A stretch of DNA of 6,273 bases from Sulfurovum sp. (GTDB lineage Bacteria > Campylobacterota > Campylobacteria > Campylobacterales > Sulfurovaceae). The position numbers and the translations under genes were made by a program. Every line of letters begins with the position of its first letter. Position 1 is the first letter of the stretch. Below are positions 1 through 5,706 of this stretch, piece after piece. The notes under the pieces were generated by a model. It worked only from the letters and a program-made list of their open reading frames with translations. It did no database searches and was not told where the DNA came from. Where the stretch lies: the NCBI GenBank assembly GCA_020721385.1, contig DYMW01000084.1:1-6273 (forward strand), read 5' to 3'.

Positions 1-54
1 TGCAATGCATTCATTAGTTTTGTTTAGGTTGTATGTATTATTTAAAATATTTTT

Positions 55-63
55 TGCTATAAT
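55..63 (+). promoter_or_regulatory. Extended -10 promoter of the rpmE operon
   Basis: The string TGCTATAAT is a perfect extended -10 element (TGn followed by TATAAT, with the hexamer at 58-63). The 50 bases upstream are AT-rich with T runs and no convincing TTGACA. This fits the housekeeping sigma factor of Campylobacterota, which relies on the -10 and periodic AT-rich upstream DNA rather than a -35 box. The expected transcription start is near 69-72, leaving an untranslated leader of about 115 nt before rpmE. The motif is seen directly; the start point is inferred. Confidence 0.75.
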
Positions 64-78
64 TCGCTCCTAAAAATT

Positions 79-155
79 TGTTGTCTCATGAAGACATGTT
101 GCAACAGCCCTCTATATTTAGAGGAAGAGCCACTGTGCTAAAGTAGGTTAGTTGC
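79..155 (+). promoter_or_regulatory. Structured 5' leader of rpmE (candidate autoregulatory RNA)
   Basis: The leader contains a hairpin at 82-96 (TGTCT, loop CATGA, AGACA), a perfect 10-bp palindrome TGTTGCAACA at 97-106, and a hairpin at 109-124 (CCTCTA, loop TATT, TAGAGG). GCAAC at 101-105 can also pair with GTTGC at 151-155, extendable to 106-108/147-149 with A150 bulged, which would enclose the second hairpin in a branched fold. TGTTG at 79-83 can pair with CAACA at 102-106 instead, so the folds are mutually exclusive. Leaders through which L31 controls its own synthesis are known in several other phyla. A link to L31 control here is inference; the pairings are visible. Confidence 0.4.
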
Positions 156-185
156 CTATATATCCCCCATTTAAAAGGTTTTACA

Positions 186-383
186 ATGAAAAAAGAGATA
201 CACCCAGATTATAAAGTGTGTGCAGTAACATGTGCATGTGGAAACACATTTGAAGTTAAATCAGATAAAGCAGAAATGACAATCGATATTTGTAATGAGT
301 GTCACCCATTCTTTACAGGTTCAGAAAAAGTTGTTGATACTGCAGGAAGAATTGATAAATTTAAGAAAAAATACAACCTCTAA
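186..383 (+). CDS. rpmE: 50S ribosomal protein L31, zinc-binding (C+) type
   Basis: A 65-residue L31 (bL31) of the large ribosomal subunit, which helps bridge the two subunits near the central protuberance. The family opening MKKEIHPDYK, the motif CHPFFTG (39-45) and the ending GRIDKFKKKYNL are all recognisable. Cys16 and Cys18 plus Cys36 and Cys39 form the zinc ribbon, so this is the C+ paralogue rather than the zinc-free YkgM type; Cys12 is an extra cysteine. The length is slightly shorter than the E. coli protein (70 residues). The ATG is preceded by AAAAGG at 173-178, a modest Shine-Dalgarno at good spacing. It is the first gene after the promoter at 55-63 and is followed by three hairpins, which suggests its mRNA level may be set separately from rsmI. 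Confidence 0.97.
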   Translation: MKKEIHPDYKVCAVTCACGNTFEVKSDKAEMTIDICNECHPFFTGSEKVVDTAGRIDKFKKKYNL

Positions 384-393
384 TTGGTTGTAT
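371..393 (+). other. Hairpin straddling the rpmE stop codon
   Basis: ATACAACC (371-378) and GGTTGTAT (386-393) form a perfect 8-bp stem around a 7-nt loop that contains the rpmE TAA. No T run follows on the plus strand, so it is not a standard terminator for rpmE. It may protect or define the rpmE mRNA 3' end. On the minus strand a T-rich stretch does follow, but that comes from the lysine codons of rpmE and no minus-strand gene needs it. Confidence 0.4.
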
Positions 394-399
394 AAAACC

Positions 400-431
400 C
401 CTCCTACTAAAGGCAAAGCTTTAGTAAGAGG
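400..431 (+). other. Intergenic hairpin between rpmE and rsmI
   Basis: CCTC (400-403) and TACTAAAG (405-412) pair with CTTTAGTA (419-426) and GAGG (428-431). This gives 12 base pairs with one C/A mismatch and a 6-nt loop GCAAAG. No T tract follows, so an intrinsic terminator is unlikely; an RNA-stability or RNase-processing element is a reasonable inference. It is the longest stem in this gap. Confidence 0.45.
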
Positions 432-439
432 AATTGAAA

Positions 440-464
440 TTGAACTTTGCTTAAGTTCAAGGAG
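440..464 (+). promoter_or_regulatory. Hairpin abutting the rsmI Shine-Dalgarno
   Basis: TTGAACTT (440-447) and AAGTTCAA (453-460) make a perfect 8-bp stem with loop TGCTT. The strong Shine-Dalgarno AAGGAG (459-464) begins on the last two bases of the stem and lies 9 nt before the ATG at 474. This site decides the start: the in-frame TTG at 447 lies inside the stem and has no ribosome-binding site at proper spacing. The stem may modulate rsmI translation or act as an RNA boundary; that role is inferred. Confidence 0.55.
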
Positions 465-473
465 AACCTTTTC

Positions 474-1283
474 ATGTTAACATTTATTCCCACCCCTATT
501 GGAAACCCCCAAGATATTACCATTCGTGCTTTAAAACAATTTGAAGAAGCCACACTGTTTTTATGTGAAGATACCCGTGAAACCAAACGACTGTTACGCA
601 TTTTAGAAGAGCGTTTTGATTTTAGTTATCCTGAGGTTGAATTTTTATCTTTTCATGAACACAATGGAGCCGAACGTTTGGAACAAATTGCCCCACGCTT
701 AAGTGCTGAAAATGTGGTTTATGTGAGTGATGCAGGAATGCCTGTTATCTCTGATCCAGGGCAGATACTGGTTGAGTATTGTCAAGAACACGGTGTAGAA
801 TATGATGTACTTCCTGGAGCATCAGCCGTAACGACAGCGTACGCGGCGAGTGGTTTTAAAGAGGGAAAGTTTCTCTTTTTTGGGTTTTTACCCCACAAAG
901 GAAGCGAACGGAGTTCAGAGCTTATTCGGGCAATGAATGGTTTGGATAATGTGGTGTTGTATGAAGCCCCTCACCGAATAGAGAAGCTGATTGAAGAGAT
1001 AGCCCACATTGATGGAGAACGAGAAGTTTTTTTTGCGAAAGAGTTGAGTAAAAAGTTTCAACGTTATTACAAAGGAACTGCCAAAGAGATTTTGGAGAAG
1101 TTTGAAACCATTAACCAAAAAGGGGAATGGGTTGTGGTAATTGGTGCCAAAAAAGAGGAAGCCAAAGCGTTGTATGTTGATGATATTTTAGCCTTTGATT
1201 TACAGCCTAAAGTCAAAGCCAAACTTTTATCAAAGATAAGCAATAAGAGTGTTAAAGAGTGGTATGAAGAGCTAATATCTTAA
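474..1283 (+). CDS. rsmI: 16S rRNA (cytidine-1402-2'-O)-methyltransferase RsmI
   Basis: A SAM-dependent tetrapyrrole-methylase-fold enzyme that 2'-O-methylates C1402 in the decoding centre of 16S rRNA, alongside the N4 methylation made by RsmH. In the 269-residue protein the family motifs appear in order: PTPIGN (6-11), CEDTR (31-35), SFHEHN (59-64), SDAGMPVISDPG (85-96), LPGASA (113-118), FFGFLP (135-140) and YEAPHR (163-168). The length is near the usual 270-290. I start at ATG 474 rather than the in-frame TTG at 447, because AAGGAG lies just upstream and PTPIGN then falls at the family's normal distance from the N terminus. The next gene begins 46 nt downstream. Confidence 0.95.
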   Translation: MLTFIPTPIGNPQDITIRALKQFEEATLFLCEDTRETKRLLRILEERFDFSYPEVEFLSFHEHNGAERLEQIAPRLSAENVVYVSDAGMPVISDPGQILVEYCQEHGVEYDVLPGASAVTTAYAASGFKEGKFLFFGFLPHKGSERSSELIRAMNGLDNVVLYEAPHRIEKLIEEIAHIDGEREVFFAKELSKKFQRYYKGTAKEILEKFETINQKGEWVVVIGAKKEEAKALYVDDILAFDLQPKVKAKLLSKISNKSVKEWYEELIS

Positions 1284-1313
1284 TTTAATTACGTTAAAGA
1301 TACAGCAAAAAGA

Positions 1314-1330
1314 GGGTAAAATCTTTTTTA
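1314..1330 (+). promoter_or_regulatory. Possible -10 box giving a leaderless rlmB mRNA
   Basis: TAAAAT (1317-1322), preceded by GGG, sits 7 nt before the rlmB ATG at 1330. A start 7 nt after the hexamer would fall on or next to that A, giving a transcript without a 5' leader. AGAGGG (1311-1316) could be a Shine-Dalgarno for read-through mRNA, but it ends 13 nt before the ATG, which is too far to be ideal. In such mRNA, AAAAAGA (1307-1313) could also pair weakly with TCTTTTT (1322-1328). The motif is seen; promoter activity is inferred. Confidence 0.35.
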
Positions 1331-2016
1331 TGATTATTTATGGAAAACAAGTCTGTTTACATGCGTTGCAAGAGCATGAATCAGCCATTAAAACAGTATA
1401 CATTGCAAAAAAAGGGATTTTATCTCACAAGCTTTTTGATGCGTATCACCCACGCATTAAATTTTTAGAAGAGAAGTGGGCTCAAAGCATGAGCAAGGGA
1501 GGGAATCATCAAGGCATTTTGGTTGAGATGGAGCCTTTTAAAGAGAGTGATTTAACCACCTTAAAAAAAGAAAATTTTATCGTGGTACTCGATGGGTTAA
1601 CCGATACAGGAAATATTGGGGCAATTGTTCGTTCGGCGTATGCCTTAGGAGCAGATGGAATTATAGCAACAGGGGTTAAGACATTGAATTTCTCTGCCAT
1701 TGTTCGTACCAGTTCGGGTGCATTGCTCAATATGCCGTTTATGATTATGCCCAATATCTTAGATGTCTTAAATGAGCTAAAACAAGTAAACTTTACCATT
1801 TATGGGGCTGAAATGAATGGAGTAGCCTTAGAGTCATCTCAATTTAATGAGAAAAGGGTATTGGTTTTAGGCTCTGAAGGAGAGGGAATTTCAAAACGTG
1901 CCAAATCAAAAATAGATGAGATGATTTCTATTGAGATGAAACATGAGTTTGATTCGTTAAATGTAAGTGCAGCAGCAGCAATATTAATACATAGGATGAA
2001 ATATGCAATTAAATGA
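1330..2016 (+). CDS. rlmB: 23S rRNA (guanosine-2'-O-)-methyltransferase, SpoU/RlmB family
   Basis: A SPOUT-class (trefoil-knot) methyltransferase of the TrmH/SpoU family, best matching RlmB, which methylates the 2'-O of G2251 in the peptidyl-transferase P-loop of 23S rRNA. The opening MIIYGKQVCLHAL fits the small N-terminal RNA-binding domain, and GNHQGI (58-63) is the usual hinge before the knot. Motif 1 (NIGAIVRSA, 95-103, with N95 and R101), motif 2 (VLGSEGEGIS, 179-188, with E183) and motif 3 (SLNVSAAAA, 209-217, with N211) are complete. At 228 residues it is slightly shorter than E. coli RlmB. It overlaps the next gene by 14 nt, so the two are probably translationally coupled. TrmH (tRNA G18) is the alternative, but the N-terminal domain favours RlmB. 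Confidence 0.88.
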   Translation: MIIYGKQVCLHALQEHESAIKTVYIAKKGILSHKLFDAYHPRIKFLEEKWAQSMSKGGNHQGILVEMEPFKESDLTTLKKENFIVVLDGLTDTGNIGAIVRSAYALGADGIIATGVKTLNFSAIVRTSSGALLNMPFMIMPNILDVLNELKQVNFTIYGAEMNGVALESSQFNEKRVLVLGSEGEGISKRAKSKIDEMISIEMKHEFDSLNVSAAAAILIHRMKYAIK

Positions 2017-3007
2017 GATTATAGACAAAGAGGGAATTGATAAAGTTAGTAGTAAAACCAATATATCGGTCGTTGGTTTACAACAATTGGTAGATGAAAA
2101 ATTTGAAAAATTGGGTCGAGTTAAATCGTTGGGGTTTTTGCTCATTTTGGAGAGAGAATACAATGCCAATGTCGATGAGCTTCGTCAAAAAGTAAAAGCC
2201 TATTTTGAAGAACATCAGCCTGTTAATGAAAAGGTACTGGTTATTTCACAAGATGTGTATAGAAAAAATGATGTTCCTGTTTTTAAAATATTTGTTTTAT
2301 TGGCACTGTTTTCTGGAGGATGGTATTTCTATAGTGAAGGTAAATTGGATGGTTTGGTTCAACAAATAGAGAGTCAACAAAATTTTTTTGATGACAATAA
2401 AGCCTTAGACAGCAATACTAGTGATGAAAATGCCAATAAAATAACTGTTGAAAATGATACAGAAGAGTCATCGGTAAGTATCGAGAATGTGGTTATGGAA
2501 GGTGAAGGTGATGAAGAGGAGAACGATGGGGATAATGGTGTTGAAAAAAATGGTAGTGTGGCAGTTAAATCTGAAGAAAATGTAACAAAATTAGAGTTAC
2601 CCAATAGCACCATTACTATCCATTCAGTCGACAGTAATGGGTTGGCAACAGCAGACGTTGCGAGTGTTGTTAATCCTACAGATATAAACAGTAGCAGTGA
2701 GTCTAATGCTTCAGCGACCATTGAAACGGTGAGTATTAATCCAACCCGAGGAATGTTGTGGTTTGGATTCATTAATATAGATACAAAAAAGCATCATGAA
2801 TTTATGAGTAGAACTTCTAAGCCATTTGATATTAAAGGTGGTCAGTGGTTATTGGTAACAGGGCATGGTTATGTGGATATTGTGAGCGAAGCAAAAACAG
2901 TAGAGCTTGCAGATAATAAAAAACACTTTTTTTATATTGATAACAAAGAGATTAAAGAAGTGAGTAGAGAAGAGTTTAGATCAATGAATGGAAATAAAGG
3001 CTGGTAA
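2003..3007 (+). CDS. RodZ-like bitopic membrane protein with multi-sequon periplasmic linker
   Basis: A 334-residue protein not securely assigned to a named family. Residues 9-70 read as a degenerate helix-turn-helix: KTNISVVGLQQL, then F34/L37, GFL (44-46) and a final helix, which follows the N-terminal domain of the cell-shape protein RodZ. One TM helix spans about 92-110 (VPVFKIFVLLALFSGGWYF), with basic residues before it, so the N terminus is probably cytoplasmic. Residues 111-247 are an acidic, Ser/Asn-rich, low-complexity linker with an Asp/Glu patch at 166-178. Residues 248-320 (MLWFGFINID onward) look beta-rich and aromatic, as in RodZ's C-terminal domain. Five D/E-X-N-X-S/T sequons lie in the linker at N138, N183, N193, N229 and N235. 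The start has AGGA at 1993-1996 and overlaps rlmB. By synteny it matches C. jejuni Cj0152c, which I recall as a reported N-glycoprotein. Cell-shape function is inferred; a divisome or unrelated periplasmic role is possible. Confidence 0.8.
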   Translation: MQLNEIIDKEGIDKVSSKTNISVVGLQQLVDEKFEKLGRVKSLGFLLILEREYNANVDELRQKVKAYFEEHQPVNEKVLVISQDVYRKNDVPVFKIFVLLALFSGGWYFYSEGKLDGLVQQIESQQNFFDDNKALDSNTSDENANKITVENDTEESSVSIENVVMEGEGDEEENDGDNGVEKNGSVAVKSEENVTKLELPNSTITIHSVDSNGLATADVASVVNPTDINSSSESNASATIETVSINPTRGMLWFGFINIDTKKHHEFMSRTSKPFDIKGGQWLLVTGHGYVDIVSEAKTVELADNKKHFFYIDNKEIKEVSREEFRSMNGNKGW

Positions 3008-3048
3008 TATCAACCAGTCAAACAATATTTTGGCAATATGTAAGTGGA

Positions 3049-3077
3049 ATTGGAAAGAAAAAAAGTTTCTTTCCAAT
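3049..3077 (+). other. Perfect 12-bp hairpin upstream of the aminotransferase gene
   Basis: ATTGGAAAGAAA (3049-3060) and TTTCTTTCCAAT (3066-3077) pair perfectly around loop AAAAG. There is no T run after the stem (AAAATAATAG follows), so intrinsic termination is not well supported. A smaller stem CTGGT/ACCAG (3001-3005/3013-3017) overlaps the end of the preceding gene. The pair of stems may define the 3' end of the rsmI-rlmB-membrane-protein mRNA, or be an RNA element ahead of the amino-acid genes. Confidence 0.45.
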
Positions 3078-3089
3078 AAAATAATAGAT

Positions 3090-3109
3090 TATAAAAACTA
3101 AGAAGAGGA
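3090..3109 (+). promoter_or_regulatory. Possible promoter and RBS of the aminotransferase-hom pair
   Basis: TATAAA (3090-3095) lies in an AT-rich stretch after the 12-bp hairpin and would start RNA near 3102. The Shine-Dalgarno AAGAGGA (3103-3109) ends 10 nt before the ATG at 3120. In DNA this AT-rich many sequences resemble a -10, and TAAAAT at 3077-3082 is a rival, so this is tentative. The 112-nt gap and the hairpin do suggest a transcriptional break here. Confidence 0.3.
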
Positions 3110-3119
3110 TAGATAATTA

Positions 3120-4352
3120 ATGTTTGATGAGATTCAATTTGAAAAGATAAATAGATTGCCAAAATATATTTTTGCTGAAATAAATGATTTAAAAATGTCA
3201 GCAAGACGAAATGGTGAAGATATTATAGATTTTTCTATGGGAAACCCTGATGGTAGAACACCTCAGCCGATTATTGATAAGTTATGTGAAACAGCTCAAC
3301 GTGATAAAACACATGGATACAGTGCGAGTAAAGGGATTTATAAATTAAGACTTGCGATGGTAAATTGGTACAAACGAAAATACAATGTTGAGCTTGACCC
3401 CAATACCGAAGTAGTAGCTACAATGGGAAGTAAAGAGGGATATGTTCACTTGGTTCAAGCCATCTCGAACCCAGGTGATGTAGCCATTGTTCCTGACCCA
3501 ACCTATCCGATTCATTCACAAGCATTTATTTTGGCAGGTGCGAATGTTGAGAAAATGGAGTTGAAGTTTAATGAAGAGACTTTTGAAGTAGATGAAGATC
3601 AATTTATTGCGGATGTTAAAGAGGCCGTTGACAATTCTCTTCCTCGTGCAAAATTTTTGGTATTGAATTTTCCTCATAATCCAACAACGGCAACCGTAAC
3701 ACCTGAGTTTTATAAGCGTATTGTGGCATTGGCAAAACAAGAGCGATTTTATATTATTTCTGATATTGCTTATGCAGACATTACTTTTGATGGGTATACA
3801 ACCCCTTCTATTTTAGAGGTTGAAGGTGCTAAAGAGGTGGCTGTTGAAGCTTATACGCTTTCAAAATCGTACAACATGGCAGGATGGAGAGTTGGTTTTA
3901 TTGTGGGGAATAAAAAACTGATTGGTGCATTACAAAGCATTAAGTCTTGGTTGGATTATGGTATGTTTACCCCCATTCAAGTTGCCGCAACAGTAGCACT
4001 TGATGAGCATGGATATGTTCCTGATGAGCAGATAGTTCCATTGTATGAAAAACGTCGCAATGTGATGTTGGAGGCTTTTGCACAAGCTGGTTGGAAAATG
4101 GGTAGACCCAATGCCTCAATGTTTATTTGGGGTAAAATTCCTGAAATTTGTAGAGAGATGGGAAGTTTAGAGTTTTCTAAAAGATTACTGGTCGAAGCAG
4201 GTGTGGCGGTGAGTCCAGGGATTGGGTTTGGTAAATATGGTGACCAATATGTTCGTATTGCCTTGATTGAAAATGAGAACAGAATACGACAAGCGGCCAG
4301 AAACATTAAGAAATTTTTGAAAACAGTAGAAGCAGAAAAAACAAAGGTGTAA
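3120..4352 (+). CDS. AlaC/DapL-like class I/II PLP aminotransferase
   Basis: A 410-residue fold-type I PLP aminotransferase. Its text closely follows E. coli AlaC (glutamate-pyruvate transaminase): RLPKYIF (12-18), DFSMGNPDG (37-45), THGYS (64-68), GSKEG (103-107) and the ending VRIALIENENRIRQA. Key residues are visible: N187 in HNPT, D215 in SDIAYAD (contacts the PLP ring nitrogen), the Schiff-base lysine K249 in TLSKSYNMAGWR, and R379 for the substrate carboxylate. Epsilonproteobacterial members are often labelled LL-diaminopimelate aminotransferase, but resemblance to AlaC makes alanine synthesis at least as likely; sequence alone does not decide. hom begins 2 nt after its stop, so the two are co-transcribed and the enzyme may serve an Asp-family or alanine pathway. 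No truncation is seen. Confidence 0.88.
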   Translation: MFDEIQFEKINRLPKYIFAEINDLKMSARRNGEDIIDFSMGNPDGRTPQPIIDKLCETAQRDKTHGYSASKGIYKLRLAMVNWYKRKYNVELDPNTEVVATMGSKEGYVHLVQAISNPGDVAIVPDPTYPIHSQAFILAGANVEKMELKFNEETFEVDEDQFIADVKEAVDNSLPRAKFLVLNFPHNPTTATVTPEFYKRIVALAKQERFYIISDIAYADITFDGYTTPSILEVEGAKEVAVEAYTLSKSYNMAGWRVGFIVGNKKLIGALQSIKSWLDYGMFTPIQVAATVALDEHGYVPDEQIVPLYEKRRNVMLEAFAQAGWKMGRPNASMFIWGKIPEICREMGSLEFSKRLLVEAGVAVSPGIGFGKYGDQYVRIALIENENRIRQAARNIKKFLKTVEAEKTKV

Positions 4353-4354
4353 TA

Positions 4355-5617
4355 ATGGTAAAAATAGGAATACTTGGTGTAGGAACAGTAGGGGCAAGTG
4401 TTGCTAATATTTTAGAGATGAATGCCGATATTTTAGAAGCACGGTCTGGTAAAAAGATTGTTGTTAAACATGGTGTGGTTAAAAATATGTCTCAAGATAG
4501 AGGGGTGAATATACCCCTTTCTGATAATCCTATGAATGTTCTTGATGACCCTGAAATAGACATTGTTGTAGAGCTTATCGGGGGCGTTGAAGAGCCTTAT
4601 GCTTTGATTAAAAAAGCGTTAGAAAATGGTAAAGCAGTTGTAACCGCGAACAAAGCACTTTTGGCATATCATCGCTATGAACTTCAAGAGATTGCAGGGG
4701 ATATTCCGCTTATGTATGAAGCCAGTACGGCGGGAGGTATTCCGATTATTGGAGCCTTACGCAATGGTTTAACTGCCAATCATATTGTATCGATTCAAGG
4801 CATTATGAACGGTACCACCAATTATATGTTAACCAAAATGATTAACGAAGGTGCAAATTATGATGAGGTTCTAAAAGAGGCACAAGATTTAGGCTATGCT
4901 GAAGCCGATCCAACGTTTGATGTGGGTGGTTTTGATACGTCACACAAACTGCTGATTCTTGCTAGTATTGCTTATGGGCTTGATGCCAAACCTGAAGATA
5001 TTTTGATTGAAGGTATCCAAAACATTACGCAAACCGATGTAAGTTTTGCCAAAGAGTTTGGATATGAGATTAAATTACTGGGTATTGCTAAAAAAGCAGA
5101 AGAGGGCGTAGAGCTTAGAGTTCATCCAACCATGATTTGTAAAAGCAGTATGATTGCAAAAGTAGATGGTGTAATGAATGCGGTCTCTGTGGTGGGTGAT
5201 GTGGTGGGTGAAACCATGTATTATGGTCCGGGTGCAGGTGGTAATGCAACAGCATCGGCAGTAATTGCCGATATTGTAGACATTGTTCGTGGAAATCAAG
5301 GACCAATGCTTGGGTATAAAAAAAGCTTAGAGAGTGGTTTAGAACTGCTTCCTGCTGATGAGATAGTGACTCATTATTATCTAAGAATGGAAGTCAATGA
5401 CAAATCAGGTGTATTGGCAAGAATTACCAATGAGTTAGAAAAATTTGACATCTCTATAGAGTCCATGTTGCAAAAACCACACAGCAATGATAACCGTGTA
5501 AAACTCTTATTCACTACCCACGCATGTCAAGAAGCCAAGATTCAAGAAGCCATGATTGTTCTGAAAAAACTTGAGTGTGTACATGGTGAAATTGCGATGA
5601 TTAGGATTGAGAAGTAG
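4355..5617 (+). CDS. hom: Homoserine dehydrogenase with C-terminal ACT domain
   Basis: NAD(P)H-dependent reduction of aspartate semialdehyde to homoserine, the branch to threonine and methionine. The 420-residue protein has a Rossmann fold at the N terminus (GILGVGTVG, 5-13), TANKALLA (97-104), EASTAGGIP (122-130), the GIMNGTTNYML motif (149-159), the catalytic region DVGGFDTSHKLLILA (189-203; D194 and K198 match the catalytic Asp/Lys pair spaced by four) and YGPGAGGNATASAV (290-303). An ACT domain starts near 340 (LRMEVNDKSGVLARI), consistent with allosteric control, typically by threonine. It is monofunctional, with no aspartokinase fused. AAAGG at 4343-4347 serves as Shine-Dalgarno, inside the end of the preceding gene. 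In relatives I recall yraN and trxA following hom; here yajQ follows. Confidence 0.97.
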   Translation: MVKIGILGVGTVGASVANILEMNADILEARSGKKIVVKHGVVKNMSQDRGVNIPLSDNPMNVLDDPEIDIVVELIGGVEEPYALIKKALENGKAVVTANKALLAYHRYELQEIAGDIPLMYEASTAGGIPIIGALRNGLTANHIVSIQGIMNGTTNYMLTKMINEGANYDEVLKEAQDLGYAEADPTFDVGGFDTSHKLLILASIAYGLDAKPEDILIEGIQNITQTDVSFAKEFGYEIKLLGIAKKAEEGVELRVHPTMICKSSMIAKVDGVMNAVSVVGDVVGETMYYGPGAGGNATASAVIADIVDIVRGNQGPMLGYKKSLESGLELLPADEIVTHYYLRMEVNDKSGVLARITNELEKFDISIESMLQKPHSNDNRVKLLFTTHACQEAKIQEAMIVLKKLECVHGEIAMIRIEK

Positions 5618-5656
5618 AGAAAGTAATTATAACGATTATTCATATAGGGTATCGAA

Positions 5657-5700
5657 AAGACATTTATTAGAATTTAAATATAAAAATTTATGAGTAGGAG
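5657..5700 (+). promoter_or_regulatory. Likely promoter and RBS of yajQ
   Basis: TATAAA (5679-5684) is preceded at 16 bp by AAGACA (5657-5662), a partial -35. A start near 5691 would leave a short leader holding AGGAG (5696-5700), a strong Shine-Dalgarno 6 nt before the ATG at 5707. The 89-nt gap after hom holds no recognisable terminator, so read-through from hom is also possible. Promoter activity is inferred. Confidence 0.4.
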
Positions 5701-5706
5701 AATAAT

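Noticed and set aside
1..14. Minus-strand ATG at 12-14 that could begin a divergent gene
   Set aside because: Fewer than five codons are visible and there is no Shine-Dalgarno, so it cannot be supported.
2..73. Frame open from the left edge to TAA at 71-73, possibly the tail of an upstream gene
   Set aside because: It reads through the strong extended -10 box, encodes only hydrophobic AT-rich residues, and does not resemble the end of rsmE or any gene I know next to rpmE.
361..393. Minus-strand terminator (hairpin 371-393 followed by a T run)
   Set aside because: The T run is the complement of lysine codons at the end of rpmE, and no minus-strand gene lies upstream to be terminated.
388..396. 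TATAAA (391-396) as a promoter for rsmI
   Set aside because: It lies within and beside a hairpin arm, has no -35 and an imperfect extended element, and such strings are frequent in this AT-rich DNA.
447..473. Longer rsmI starting at TTG 447
   Set aside because: The TTG lies inside a hairpin arm with no Shine-Dalgarno, while the ATG at 474 has AAGGAG 9 nt upstream and gives the normal family N terminus.
2374..2772. 132-codon minus-strand open frame
   Set aside because: It lies opposite the low-complexity Asp/Glu/Ser/Asn linker, and its Ser/Leu-rich translation is what an antisense shadow of that composition gives.
3977..4306. 109-codon minus-strand open frame inside the aminotransferase gene
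   Set aside because: It is fully antisense to strongly conserved aminotransferase sequence and has no recognisable family.
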